Assembly: GCA_964412405.1 (NCBI GenBank)
Contig: CAYPOB010000012.1
Location: 1 to 20,980 of the forward strand
DNA length: 20,980 nucleotides
Direction: 5' to 3'
Source of the DNA: JAJOKI01 sp964412405
Lineage (GTDB): Archaea > Halobacteriota > UBA148 > JAJOKI01
A model generated the notes under the pieces. The model worked only from the letters and a program-made list of their open reading frames with translations. It searched no databases and had not been told where the DNA came from. Below, one piece after another: positions 1 to 7,955 of this stretch. A program made the translations under genes and the position numbers. Within the stretch, counting starts at the first letter, position 1, and each line of letters starts with the position of its first letter.

Positions 1-7
1 GTTCATA

Positions 8-2725
8 TCAAGGTAGCATTTGCTTCTTGATCAATTCGACCCCTTTTTTCATCGCCTCATCCAACTTCTCCACCTTCGGCCCGCCCCCCTGCGCAAGCCC
101 CGGTTTTCCGCCACCACCGCCGCCTACCATTTTGGATAACTCGCGGACGATGGCGCCCGAGTCGATGCCGCGCTTGACTGCGACAGGTCCAGCCGAAACC
201 ACTATTTTTGCACCGTCATTGCTGGATGCGAGAATCACGACTACGTCCTCTTTTGCCAAGAGTGGTACCATCTTTATCAATTCTTCTATATCGGCGTCGG
301 CAAATGTCCTCGAGATCAATCTAACATCGTCAACCTTACGCGCACTATTGGTCATGTCCAATATCCTCGCCTTAGCCAATTCCTCCTTCAGCCTGGCGTT
401 CTCCTTTTTGAGTCCTTTCCACTCTTCAAAGAATTTCTTCGCAGTCTTGGGAATGTCATCCCGTGAAACTCCCCACAGGTCTGACAATTCTTTTAAAATT
501 TTCTCCTGATGCTGTATTTCTTTCATCGCATTATCTCCTACCACAAATTCAAGTCGAACTACGCCGTCCTGTATTCTCTCTGAGCTCGTAATTTTTATAA
601 AACCTACTTGTGAGGTGCTTTTGGTGTGAGTCCCTCCACATGCCTCTACCTCGTACTCACCTATGCCAACGATCCTCAGCACCTTCCCCGGGACGGCACC
701 GCCTTGATATATCCTCATAGAATATCTGCTTTCAGCTGCTCCCCTTGGCATCTCCATGATACGAACTGGAATGTTCCGTTTCACAAGCTCGTTTGCCACC
801 CTTTCTATCTCCTGCAGCTGGTCAAAGTCCAGGGAATCATAATGAGTGATATCAAGTCTCGCCTTTTCAAGGGTCTTTTCGGCGCCAGCCTGCCAGATAT
901 GCTCTCCAAGGACCTTTCTGGCAGCATAATTGACTATGTGCGTGGCAGTATGATGCTCGGACAAGGCCTTTCGCCGCTCAGCATCTATAATCCCCTTGAC
1001 TACATCGCCTTCGATAGGCTTTTCAGTAATATGTATTATGACGCCGTCTTCTTTTATGACATCGAGGACTTTTACTCCGTTTAATGTTCCAGTATCATGC
1101 ACCTGTCCCCCACTGCTTGGGTAAAAGAGGGTCCTGTCGAGTATTATTTTAGTGGGCTCAATCCGTTTGATGGCCTTTGCACTAAACTTCGTTGCCGCTG
1201 GCGTATCATAGTAAAGCATTTTCGTTGGGCATATCCCTGTAACGTCGTATTTTGTCCTATCTACTTTCACATCTCGTTTCTCATGCCGCATCTGCACCCG
1301 GTGATAGAAATCATCCGGGATCGTGACGGATTGATCGAATTCCATTATGACGGTTGGAGATATCCCCTGAGAATCATACAATTCTACCAGTTTGTTTACG
1401 TCGAATTTTTCCCTTCTATGGGCAAGCCTCTGCACGATGTTCCTGCTCTTCCTTATCGTCTCATCATATCGCCTTCTTTCGATTTGCAGGATTTCGAACA
1501 GACTTCCATAATCTCTGAGCTCGGTGAACCATTTGCCAAATTCATCGATATGAAGTTTGAAAAGGTCTTCAAGCTCGACCTCGATGTCATACTCCTCGAT
1601 GAGGGACCAACAGCGTCTCAGGATATTTCTGAGATTGTATCCCCCTCCTACATTGCTGGGCAGTGCGCCATCATGCAGTGCGACTAGAAGTGTCCTCGTG
1701 TGATCTCCCAAAGCATAAAGCGACCGCATCCTGTAAACTTCTTCTTTGAGGCTGTGTGGCTCGATGCCCATATGAGATGTCATGTCAGCCCAAATACGAC
1801 TGTCATCCGTCCCGTCGATATTTAACAGACCGGCATATCTCGCGAACTTGCTCCAGAATTCTAAGGGGGCGCCCCCATATTTATATAAATATTTCATGAC
1901 ACTCGGGAAGGCGGTATCATATGACATAGGAGTCCCCTGTGAAAGCCACGACCATCGTTCCAGACCTGCACCCATGTCGATGACCTGAGTTTGAAGTTCT
2001 TTATAAGAGCCGTCTGGCAGTGATTGATATTGCATGTACACCTGATTGCCCAGCTCAAGACCTCTTGAGAAAAACTCCATCGATGGACCAAAATTTCCTC
2101 CGCCTGCCCAGACATCCTCATGGAAGTATAATTCATGAGGAGGGATCCCCAACCCCTTTGTTAAAAACTCATATATCTGGGCTATCCCCTCCTCCTTAAA
2201 ATAGACGTACTTATCCGAGGTATTAAACACATGCTGGCCCACCATTATGAAACCAGTGTAATGTCTCCCGGTGATTCCCACGCTGTCGATATCCTGAAAT
2301 CTCAGGCAGAATTGTGGTTCAATCACCGCATCTGCTGGCGGCTCCACTTCTCCAGAAACGACATATGGTTGAAAATTATTTATGCCTGCGGTAACAAAGT
2401 AGAGATCGTCATACCACCTACATACGACTGGATATCTGTCAAGCGGTACATAATCCCATTTCTCGAACGCACCCACATATACGTCCCAGGCCTCTTTATA
2501 TCCAAATTTCCTCTTCGTGATGGTCTGGTTGATAAACCGATACCCACCACTGCATATGGGTTCATCACAGAAATCCCGCGGCTGAATGGCCCAGAAATTC
2601 TTGTCACATTTTTTACAAATATTTCTGCAGAAACCAAGGGATTCTAACGTCTTGGTTGGATAGAACTTATTATAATCTCTAGAGAAGTGAGATTTCATCT
2701 TATTTTTAATCTGCTCGTCGTTCAT
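8..2725 (-). CDS. alaS: Alanyl-tRNA synthetase, archaeal type
   Basis: Charges tRNA-Ala with alanine in the cytoplasm and clears mischarged Ser/Gly through its editing domain. The 905-residue product is full length for the archaeal family. The N-terminus has a cysteine cluster (C33, C37, C40, C53, C58), as expected for the archaeal extension. The class II catalytic core follows, with GNFGPSMEF near 211-219. The editing domain shows HxxxH at H592/H596 and the partner CGGTH at 696-700. The C-terminal DHHA1 domain ends in a glycine-rich loop around 868-890. The gene starts 69 bp from a small gene on the opposite strand. A TATA-like CATATAAGT lies only about 15-20 bp upstream of the ATG, so the transcription start is uncertain. 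It follows the ribosomal stalk genes, but the opposite-strand gene between them suggests a separate transcript. Confidence 0.97.
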   Translation of the reverse strand: MNDEQIKNKMKSHFSRDYNKFYPTKTLESLGFCRNICKKCDKNFWAIQPRDFCDEPICSGGYRFINQTITKRKFGYKEAWDVYVGAFEKWDYVPLDRYPVVCRWYDDLYFVTAGINNFQPYVVSGEVEPPADAVIEPQFCLRFQDIDSVGITGRHYTGFIMVGQHVFNTSDKYVYFKEEGIAQIYEFLTKGLGIPPHELYFHEDVWAGGGNFGPSMEFFSRGLELGNQVYMQYQSLPDGSYKELQTQVIDMGAGLERWSWLSQGTPMSYDTAFPSVMKYLYKYGGAPLEFWSKFARYAGLLNIDGTDDSRIWADMTSHMGIEPHSLKEEVYRMRSLYALGDHTRTLLVALHDGALPSNVGGGYNLRNILRRCWSLIEEYDIEVELEDLFKLHIDEFGKWFTELRDYGSLFEILQIERRRYDETIRKSRNIVQRLAHRREKFDVNKLVELYDSQGISPTVIMEFDQSVTIPDDFYHRVQMRHEKRDVKVDRTKYDVTGICPTKMLYYDTPAATKFSAKAIKRIEPTKIILDRTLFYPSSGGQVHDTGTLNGVKVLDVIKEDGVIIHITEKPIEGDVVKGIIDAERRKALSEHHTATHIVNYAARKVLGEHIWQAGAEKTLEKARLDITHYDSLDFDQLQEIERVANELVKRNIPVRIMEMPRGAAESRYSMRIYQGGAVPGKVLRIVGIGEYEVEACGGTHTKSTSQVGFIKITSSERIQDGVVRLEFVVGDNAMKEIQHQEKILKELSDLWGVSRDDIPKTAKKFFEEWKGLKKENARLKEELAKARILDMTNSARKVDDVRLISRTFADADIEELIKMVPLLAKEDVVVILASSNDGAKIVVSAGPVAVKRGIDSGAIVRELSKMVGGGGGGKPGLAQGGGPKVEKLDEAMKKGVELIKKQMLP

Positions 2726-2794
2726 TGTGCTTTACTTATATGCCCATCTTCAAAAAGGTATTTGTTACTGAGGCGCATATCTACAAAGGATATC

Positions 2795-3022
2795 ATGATA
2801 GAAGAAGAGGGAACGACAGAGGTAGTATGGGAAAGTGCAGAGCAAGTAATCGATAGAGTTCATAAAGAGAGCGAAGCCGAACATGGCCCCATTTATCTCT
2901 CTAAACATATGCACAGGGATTTTATCGAATTATACCGCCATCTTAAAAAGGAATATAACAAGGGGTTTGCAGAAGATGAAATTAAAAGGCGAATGAAGAT
3001 GTTGACGAAACGACAGAGGTAA
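2795..3022 (+). CDS. Small charged protein of unknown function, divergent from alaS
   Basis: I do not recognise this family. The 75-codon frame begins at an ATG with AAAGGA about 5 nt upstream. An in-frame start at 2687 is possible, but it would lie inside alaS and add an unconvincing hydrophobic tail. The product is hydrophilic and probably helical, with a Glu-rich first half and a Lys/Arg-rich end (KRRMKMLTKRQR). It has no signal peptide, membrane segment or cysteine pair. It sits alone on the plus strand between rpl12 and alaS, both of which point the other way. A TATA-like ACTTATATG at 2734-2742 could serve it. The good ribosome binding site and low-complexity-free sequence favour a real gene, but no function can be inferred. 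Confidence 0.6.
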   Translation: MIEEEGTTEVVWESAEQVIDRVHKESEAEHGPIYLSKHMHRDFIELYRHLKKEYNKGFAEDEIKRRMKMLTKRQR

Positions 3023-3108
3023 GTAATTAGTCCCCCACCTCTTGTGATGCCAATAATAACCCCCAAGAGGCAAAATCCTCTGTCGAATACGTCCCTCTAA
3101 TTTTAGAG
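3011..3108. repeat. Nested inverted repeats between convergent genes
   Basis: CGACAGAGG at 3011-3019 is the exact reverse complement of 3077-3085. Inside it, CCTCTTG at 3038-3044 pairs with CAAGAGG at 3064-3070. A third hairpin, CTCTAA-TT-TTAGAG, lies at 3095-3108, just after the rpl12 stop. The spacer separates two convergent genes, so these may end transcripts from both sides. No long T-run follows, so the terminator role is inferred. Confidence 0.4.
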
Positions 3109-3112
3109 ATGG

Positions 3113-3433
3113 TTAGCCGAACAGGGCACCAAGCCCTTCCATTCCGGCTTCTTCCTCCTTCTCTTCTTCCTCCTTCTTTTCCTCTTTTGTATCTTCTTCC
3201 TTCTTTTCCTCGACGACTGGCGCGGATGGTGCAACCTGCGCTGGCGCTGCCGGTGCAAATGCCGCTTGTGCAATGGCATCTTCTATATTGACGCCGTCGA
3301 GTGCGGCTACAAGCGCTTTCACTCGCGAGTCGTCGGCATCGATACCTGCCGCCTTTAATACGGCGGTAATGCCCTTTTCATCCACATTCTTTCCAGCATT
3401 GTGTAGCATAAGTGCTGCGTATACATATTCCAT
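3113..3433 (-). CDS. rpl12: Ribosomal protein L12 (P1-like stalk protein)
   Basis: Acidic stalk protein of the large subunit that recruits translation GTPases. The 106 residues show the archaeal P1/P2 layout: an N-terminal dimerisation domain (MEYVYAALMLHNAGK), a four-helix region to about residue 58, an Ala/Pro hinge, a Glu/Lys-rich segment, and the conserved factor-binding end GLGALFG. GAGGTG lies about 13 nt upstream of the ATG. The gene follows rpl10, but the spacer contains a 100-N gap, so the leader is incomplete. Family assignment is certain. Confidence 0.97.
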   Translation of the reverse strand: MEYVYAALMLHNAGKNVDEKGITAVLKAAGIDADDSRVKALVAALDGVNIEDAIAQAAFAPAAPAQVAPSAPVVEEKKEEDTKEEKKEEEEKEEEAGMEGLGALFG

Positions 3434-3453
3434 AATTCTATAACACCTCTTTT

Positions 3454-3553
3454 NNNNNNNNNNNNNNNNNNNNNNNNNNNNNNNNNNNNNNNNNNNNNNN
3501 NNNNNNNNNNNNNNNNNNNNNNNNNNNNNNNNNNNNNNNNNNNNNNNNNNNNN
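3454..3553. other. Assembly gap of 100 N
   Basis: Run of 100 N between rpl10 and rpl12. Unlike the other three gaps, the flanks do not repeat each other, so real sequence of unknown length is missing here. Confidence 0.99.
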
Positions 3554-3618
3554 CTCGAAGAGACTTCAACATAACTAATAACGGACTTGATTCCGTTTAT
3601 ATATCCTTTTCTTCATCT

Positions 3619-4536
3619 TTAACTTAACTCGCTTCTTCTGACACCTGGTTCGGATTTTGACTCGATCGTGTTTGCGCCATTCTCTGAAAGTTTGGCTGTT
3701 AGGGAGGCTATTTGAGCGTTTGCCCTTGCGAGTAGTACACCGATGACGTCTGGCTCAAATATCATCGCATCAATCGCCAAACTTCTCGCTTCGACAGATG
3801 CCTTTTGCAGTAATACCGGAACCGATGCACTTGTTGGGTGGGCGATATTAATCGATAGGGTAAAAGCATTGCGCACGGCAGTCATGAAATCCGAGAAGTA
3901 TTTGGATTCGTCAACCGCCAATATATCGGGTCCGAATATCATCCCTCCTTCATATACTGCCCTTAAATCCAAGCCGACCTCCATCGGATATATCTCAAGC
4001 TTTGCTAGAATATCTGCAACCTGCTGCTGAATTTTGTCGCCTGCCTTGACAAGGGCTTTACGCTCCCGAATTACCACTTTACCACCCTCGATCGCAGCGG
4101 GCACCCCAGCATTCTGGAACTCTCCCACGATTGGACCTGGTTTAAAGGAAGTTGGGCCTTTTTCTATGATGATGTCATGTGGAGCGATATCTCCTGGCTT
4201 TGCTGGCGCAGATGACTTATTTTTCTCGATCTGTCTATACAATTTGAATGGATTCAGTTCGGTGAACAGCAGCGCAGTTTGTCCCTCGACAAATTCTTTC
4301 AGCACGCGGACCTTTTCATCAGATTCATCGAGCGCCCTTTCGATGAGCGTATTTCGGGCTATCTTCAGAATTGCCGTCCCATATAACTCCGCCCTAATCT
4401 GCTGCAATTGCCTTGCTGGAATTCCATGAACATTTACTATGCCCACTACAGGATGGGAACTAATGGACTCTTTAATCCATTTGATCTCGTCCTTCTTCCA
4501 TTTTGGAATATGAGTGCTGTACACTGCTGCTGCCAT
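3619..4536 (-). CDS. rpl10: Ribosomal protein L10 (P0), lacking the usual acidic tail
   Basis: Base of the ribosomal stalk; binds 23S rRNA and several L12 dimers. The 305 residues begin with the typical IPKWKKDEIKWIK segment, followed by RNA-binding motifs such as ARNTLIERAL and KGPTSFKPGPI. The L12-binding helical region continues to about residue 285. The ATG lies one base after the rpl1 stop, so the two are translationally linked. Archaeal P0 proteins commonly end in a Glu-rich tail with a GLGALFG-like motif shared with L12. Here the frame ends with VRRSELS and a TAA, 65 bp before an assembly gap. In the neighbouring frame the same bases read VSEEAS before a stop, so a one-base shift would make the end more acidic but would not restore the full tail. 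Confidence 0.95.
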   Translation of the reverse strand: MAAAVYSTHIPKWKKDEIKWIKESISSHPVVGIVNVHGIPARQLQQIRAELYGTAILKIARNTLIERALDESDEKVRVLKEFVEGQTALLFTELNPFKLYRQIEKNKSSAPAKPGDIAPHDIIIEKGPTSFKPGPIVGEFQNAGVPAAIEGGKVVIRERKALVKAGDKIQQQVADILAKLEIYPMEVGLDLRAVYEGGMIFGPDILAVDESKYFSDFMTAVRNAFTLSINIAHPTSASVPVLLQKASVEARSLAIDAMIFEPDVIGVLLARANAQIASLTAKLSENGANTIESKSEPGVRRSELS

Positions 4537-4537
4537 C

Positions 4538-5176
4538 TTACATCACCTTCTCTGCAGGTCCCATCGTGGTTTTCACATAAATCGAACGAATATTCTGGAC
4601 TCCCCTTTCCAGTTTCGCCTCAATGTGCTTGAGAATCGCATCGATGTTGATAGCTATCTCTTCTGGCGCCATGGACTTGGATCCAACCATCGTATGAAAC
4701 GTCTTTTTATCCCTGGACCTCAATTTTACGGTCTTTCGCAGTCTTTTGATTATCGGAGTTATGTCTGTATTTGGGGGGATCGGATTCGGCATTTTACCGC
4801 GTGGTCCCAGGACCTGCCCCAAGTTTTTGCCGATCGATGGCATTAGTTGTACTTCGGCGAGGAGAAAATCGTATTCATCGGCGATGGACTTGGACTTGGC
4901 CTTATCTTTTTTGAGTTTATCAATCTGTTCTGGCGGAAGAATTATATCTGCGCCCGCTTCCTTCGCCTCTATAGCCAACTCTCCCGAGGCGAAAACTGCT
5001 ATTTTCACCGGCTTGCCCACTCCGCTTGGAAGGACTATCACATCATCTATCCTGTTTTGAGGTTGGCCCATGTCGATATTTTTAAGATTGATCGCCAAGT
5101 CAACGCTTTCAGTAAAATTACGTTCCGGTGAGCCTAAAGCCGTTTTAACGACCTGTAATATATCTTTGCGTACCAT
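4538..5176 (-). CDS. rpl1: Ribosomal protein L1
   Basis: Forms the L1 stalk at the E site and, in methanogens, is known to repress translation of its own operon. The 212 residues are the usual archaeal length. Two-domain L1 signatures are visible, including GPRGKMPNPIPPNTD around 123-137 and the C-terminal YVKTTMGPAEKVM. The start ATG has GAGG about 6 nt upstream. That GAGG partly overlaps a predicted hairpin (5185-5218), and a larger folded element lies further upstream in the rpl11-rpl1 spacer. The stop is one base from the rpl10 start. Confidence 0.97.
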   Translation of the reverse strand: MVRKDILQVVKTALGSPERNFTESVDLAINLKNIDMGQPQNRIDDVIVLPSGVGKPVKIAVFASGELAIEAKEAGADIILPPEQIDKLKKDKAKSKSIADEYDFLLAEVQLMPSIGKNLGQVLGPRGKMPNPIPPNTDITPIIKRLRKTVKLRSRDKKTFHTMVGSKSMAPEEIAINIDAILKHIEAKLERGVQNIRSIYVKTTMGPAEKVM

Positions 5177-5184
5177 ATTATTCC

Positions 5185-5218
5185 TCGTAGTGTATTACGA
5201 TCGTATGACCTTCTACGA
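5185..5218 (-). promoter_or_regulatory. Hairpin at the rpl1 ribosome binding site
   Basis: Read on the minus strand, TCGTAG (5218-5213) pairs with CTACGA (5190-5185), enclosing the 10-bp palindrome TACGATCGTA at 5196-5205. The end of the stem shares bases with the GAGG Shine-Dalgarno of rpl1, so opening or closing it could alter rpl1 translation. Autogenous control by L1 is known in methanogens; that this is the site is inference. Confidence 0.45.
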
Positions 5219-5223
5219 TTTAT

Positions 5224-5263
5224 TTATCCAATTGAGAGGTTTCAAATTGTGCCAGATCAAAGA
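5224..5263. repeat. 40-bp copy of the sequence after the gap (assembly overlap)
   Basis: These 40 bases are identical to 5364-5403, which begin immediately after the N run. This is best read as one genomic copy present on two overlapping contig ends. Confidence 0.95.
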
Positions 5264-5363
5264 NNNNNNNNNNNNNNNNNNNNNNNNNNNNNNNNNNNNN
5301 NNNNNNNNNNNNNNNNNNNNNNNNNNNNNNNNNNNNNNNNNNNNNNNNNNNNNNNNNNNNNNN
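5264..5363. other. Assembly gap of 100 N, probably false
   Basis: Placeholder gap flanked by identical 40-bp sequences. The two contigs probably join directly, so the true rpl11-rpl1 spacer is about 194 bp. Confidence 0.95.
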
Positions 5364-5389
5364 TTATCCAATTGAGAGGTTTCAAATTG

Positions 5390-5461
5390 TGCCAGATCAA
5401 AGACCGACTAACTCAGAAGAGTTAGACGGACTCACAGATGTATCATCTGTGACCTCTGGCA
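5390..5461 (-). ncRNA. Three-way-junction RNA element in the rpl11-rpl1 spacer
   Basis: On the minus (transcribed) strand, TGCCAGA (5461-5455) pairs with TCTGGCA (5396-5390), closing a junction with two arms. Arm one is TCACAGATG-ATA-CATCTGTGA (5452-5432), nine perfect pairs with a 3-nt loop. Arm two has CTAACTC-TTCT-GAGTTAG (5425-5408) extended by CCG/CGG (5429-5427 with 5406-5404) across one mismatch. About 26 paired positions in 72 nt is far more than a random spacer would give. The element lies inside the ribosomal operon, upstream of rpl1, so it is likely a cis-acting element or a processing signal. I do not recognise it as a known RNA family. Confidence 0.6.
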
Positions 5462-5463
5462 GA

Positions 5464-5488
5464 GTTGTAATTCCTTTGGAATTTCAAC
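5464..5488 (-). promoter_or_regulatory. Hairpin downstream of rpl11
   Basis: GTTG-t-AATTCC, loop TTT, GGAATT-t-CAAC (plus-strand reading) gives ten pairs with one T/T mismatch in a 25-nt element, 22 bp after the rpl11 stop and next to the three-way junction. It could attenuate or stabilise the mRNA between rpl11 and rpl1. It has no T-run on the transcribed side. Confidence 0.5.
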
Positions 5489-5510
5489 ATAACCAATCAT
5501 GTATTTTAAA

Positions 5511-5990
5511 CTATCGGTTAGCGAGTACGTCGTCGTATTCTCCTTTATCAACATCCTTTGAGGCATCTTTAGCGCTTTTTCCATCCACGATAACGCCCAT
5601 CGAAACGCATGTGCCGATGACCTCTTTTGTGGCTTTTTTAAGCGTAGTTGAGAGCATGCCATCCATCTTCATCCTGGCAATTCTTGCCGCCTGCTCCATG
5701 GAGAGGTCGCCTGCTGAATCGGTTCCAGCCGTACCAGGGGCTTTTTGTATCCCAAGTTCTTGCATTATCAGCGCAGATGTGGGCGGAGTTCCCACTTCAA
5801 TGGATATGTTTTTGTCATCATCTACGATGACCTTGACCGGGACTTGCATTCCGTTAAACTCTTTCGTCTTTTCGTTGATATCCTCGACTACCTGCTTGAT
5901 ATTTATCCCAAGTGGCCCTAGTGCTGGCCCCAATGGCGGCCCTGGATTTGCCCGCCCCCCCGCTACAAGAACTTCTATCGTTTCAGTCAT
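5511..5990 (-). CDS. rpl11: Ribosomal protein L11
   Basis: Large-subunit protein at the GTPase-associated centre. The 159 residues match archaeal L11. The N-terminal signature GGRANPGPPLGPALGPLGIN at residues 11-30 is nearly invariant in the family, and the C-terminal RNA-binding domain carries MEQAARIARMKMDGM and IGTCVSMGV. It lies 30 bp downstream of spt5 in the conserved archaeal order. The TAG stop is followed by a structured spacer before rpl1. Confidence 0.98.
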   Translation of the reverse strand: MTETIEVLVAGGRANPGPPLGPALGPLGINIKQVVEDINEKTKEFNGMQVPVKVIVDDDKNISIEVGTPPTSALIMQELGIQKAPGTAGTDSAGDLSMEQAARIARMKMDGMLSTTLKKATKEVIGTCVSMGVIVDGKSAKDASKDVDKGEYDDVLANR

Positions 5991-6020
5991 GATATATGTG
6001 TCTACCTCCCCTTTTCCTAT

Positions 6021-6485
6021 TTAACCCTCAGATTCCTCTTTACTCAATACCCTGACGTGGTCCCCCCTAATCGTGATGGGTATTGGTACCATCGCTTCAA
6101 ATAACTCAACTGTGATCTCCTCATGACCTTCATCCACTCGCTTGACTCGCGCCTTCTCTCCCTTAAATGGTCCGGCTATCAATTCTACAATACAACCATC
6201 TGAGATACCCGTAACGCTCGGTTTCGGCGTCAGGAAATGCTCTATTTCAGCAAGGCTTGACTGTCCTTTAACCAACCCTCTTGTATGCGGAATACCATAA
6301 ATGGCCTCATCTACGATCTCCCCCACAGGTGATTCAACCAATACATATCCCTTCAATTCATTTGGGACCAATATTGCCCTGATGTCATAGTCCCCTTTGG
6401 CCGCCGTTTGTGCAAGCAGGTTAGCAACAGATCTTTCTTGATTGGCGGTCGTTTTAACCACATAGATGGTTGTTTTTTCACCCAT
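6021..6485 (-). CDS. spt5: Transcription elongation factor Spt5 (NusG family)
   Basis: Binds RNA polymerase across the cleft with Spt4 and raises processivity; in archaea it is also linked to the ribosome. The product has an NGN domain (IYVVKTTANQERSVANLL onward) and a C-terminal KOW domain (LIAGPFKGEKARVKRVDEG). I chose the ATG at 6485 (154 residues) because GGAG lies 9 nt before it. A longer reading from TTG at 6500 would overlap that site. The gene follows secE by 18 bp. Confidence 0.95.
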   Translation of the reverse strand: MGEKTTIYVVKTTANQERSVANLLAQTAAKGDYDIRAILVPNELKGYVLVESPVGEIVDEAIYGIPHTRGLVKGQSSLAEIEHFLTPKPSVTGISDGCIVELIAGPFKGEKARVKRVDEGHEEITVELFEAMVPIPITIRGDHVRVLSKEESEG

Positions 6486-6503
6486 ACTAATCTTCTCCAA
6501 AAT

Positions 6504-6719
6504 CTATTTGCCCATGAGTAGCGGTGGCAGAAGGCTCAACACGAAGTATATCAAAAATCCGATTAAGCCGATTGATATGACGCCCATTATACAGACCTTT
6601 GAAATCATATTGAACTCTTCTTTACTGGGTTTTCTGGCTAACTTGACTATCCTCATATACTCCTTAATTTTTTTTGATATGCTACTACTTAATGTCCTGC
6701 TGTCGATTTTTTTCGCCAA
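6504..6719 (-). CDS. secE: Preprotein translocase subunit SecE (Sec61 gamma)
   Basis: Small subunit of the SecYEG channel. The 71 residues show the expected plan: a charged amphipathic N-terminal helix with KLARKPSKEEF at about 26-36, then one membrane span (VCIMGVISIGLIGFLIYFVL). The frame starts with TTG preceded by GGTGA about 4 nt upstream; the nearest upstream ATG in frame is followed by a stop. The position between ftsZ and spt5 is the conserved euryarchaeal arrangement. Confidence 0.93.
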   Translation of the reverse strand: MAKKIDSRTLSSSISKKIKEYMRIVKLARKPSKEEFNMISKVCIMGVISIGLIGFLIYFVLSLLPPLLMGK

Positions 6720-6820
6720 CGTTTCACCATCCGATAAATGACATTATAACCACCATGTCCAAAGTATCACATATCATTAAACTCAACGTAAAAATACCTT
6801 TTGATTCATGACAGTTGATA

Positions 6821-7933
6821 TCATCTTAGGAAGTCGATGCCGTACTTCTGGGTGGTCCCTTTCAGTCCCCCTGCTCGCCCATATATCTGAGATGACTTTA
6901 CTCCCGTCACGATTATCATAGTCTTGACGGTGTGCTCCAATGTTGGATCTATCTGTGCTCCCCAGATTAGACGTGCATTTGGATCGATGCGCTGGTAGAC
7001 CTCTTCGATTACTCCTTCTGCCTCGGCGACGGTCATATCATTTCCGCCGATTACATTTACCAATGCAGTAGTTGCACCTGAAACGTCAACGTCAAGCAAC
7101 GGGCTCCTCAACGCCCTCTTTACCGACTCAATGGCTTTATCCTCGCCGTCTGCCTCACCGAGACCTATCATGGCAACTCCGCCTTTTTGCATAACTGTTC
7201 TAACATCTGCAAAGTCGAGATTTACCAACCCAGGTTTAGTAATCAATTCAGTGAGCCCCTTAACCGCACGCATCAACACTTCGTCTGCAACCTTAAACGC
7301 GGCCTGTAGTGGTAGGCGCGGTGCGATTTCCAGCAATTTATCATTGGGCACGACGATAACGGTATCCGCTATTTCGCGCAGACGTTCCAGCCCCGCTTCG
7401 GCATTTGCTCGCCGGACCATACCCTCTACTCTGAAAGGAAGGGTCACTATGGCTATGGTAAGTGCCCCCGCGTCTCTGGCGGCTTCTGCAACTACCGGGG
7501 ACGACCCGGTTCCAGTTCCACCACCAAGTCCGCATGTGATAAAGACCATATCAGACCCATCCACGGCCGCCCTGATCGCCTCTTCACTTTCCTTGGCTGC
7601 GTCCTCTCCAATCTGCGGAATACTGCCTGCACCAAGCCCTTTGGTCTTCTTCTGACCTATCAACATCTTATTACTCGCGTGAATATGAAGCAAGTGTTGG
7701 GCATCTGTATTCAATGCAAACAGGTTCGCCCCTTCAACACCCTCCTCCATTATTCTCTGAATCGTATTTGATCCACCACCTCCACATCCAAAAACACGTA
7801 TGGTGGTTTTAAGATTTTTTAAGATTTCAATGAGGTCATCATCCGTCTCGCCAAATCCCTTCTTTTGGGGCTTTTGCCCCTCTGCATTCTCCATTTCTGC
7901 TCTTGCAAGCGCATCTTCTACGATAGACTTCAT
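6821..7933 (-). CDS. ftsZ: Cell division protein FtsZ
   Basis: Tubulin-like GTPase that forms the division ring. The 370-residue product has the nucleotide-binding FGCGGGGSNTI at 48-58, the tubulin signature GGGTGTG at 137-143, and the catalytic T7 loop NLDFAD at 238-243. It therefore looks polymerisation-competent. I chose the ATG at 7933 because AAAGGAG lies about 11 nt upstream. The frame stays open to 8077 only because the upstream 24-bp tandem repeats contain no stop; that extension reads as a repetitive 8-residue pattern and is not expected in FtsZ. The C-terminal stretch after about residue 350 is short, with no obvious long tail. It heads the transcript towards secE. Confidence 0.96.
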   Translation of the reverse strand: MKSIVEDALARAEMENAEGQKPQKKGFGETDDDLIEILKNLKTTIRVFGCGGGGSNTIQRIMEEGVEGANLFALNTDAQHLLHIHASNKMLIGQKKTKGLGAGSIPQIGEDAAKESEEAIRAAVDGSDMVFITCGLGGGTGTGSSPVVAEAARDAGALTIAIVTLPFRVEGMVRRANAEAGLERLREIADTVIVVPNDKLLEIAPRLPLQAAFKVADEVLMRAVKGLTELITKPGLVNLDFADVRTVMQKGGVAMIGLGEADGEDKAIESVKRALRSPLLDVDVSGATTALVNVIGGNDMTVAEAEGVIEEVYQRIDPNARLIWGAQIDPTLEHTVKTMIIVTGVKSSQIYGRAGGLKGTTQKYGIDFLR

Positions 7934-7955
7934 ATTAATGTCCGCTCCTTTTTTA

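Noticed and set aside
1097..1687. Long plus-strand frame inside alaS
   Set aside because: It is antisense to conserved AlaRS sequence and has no family features; the same applies to 626-1084, 2231-2647 and 7131-7655 (antisense to ftsZ).
5390..5461. The three-way-junction element as a tRNA
   Set aside because: It has a 7-bp closing stem and is about 72 nt long, but there is no T-loop consensus, no D arm, and only two arms with 3- and 4-nt loops.
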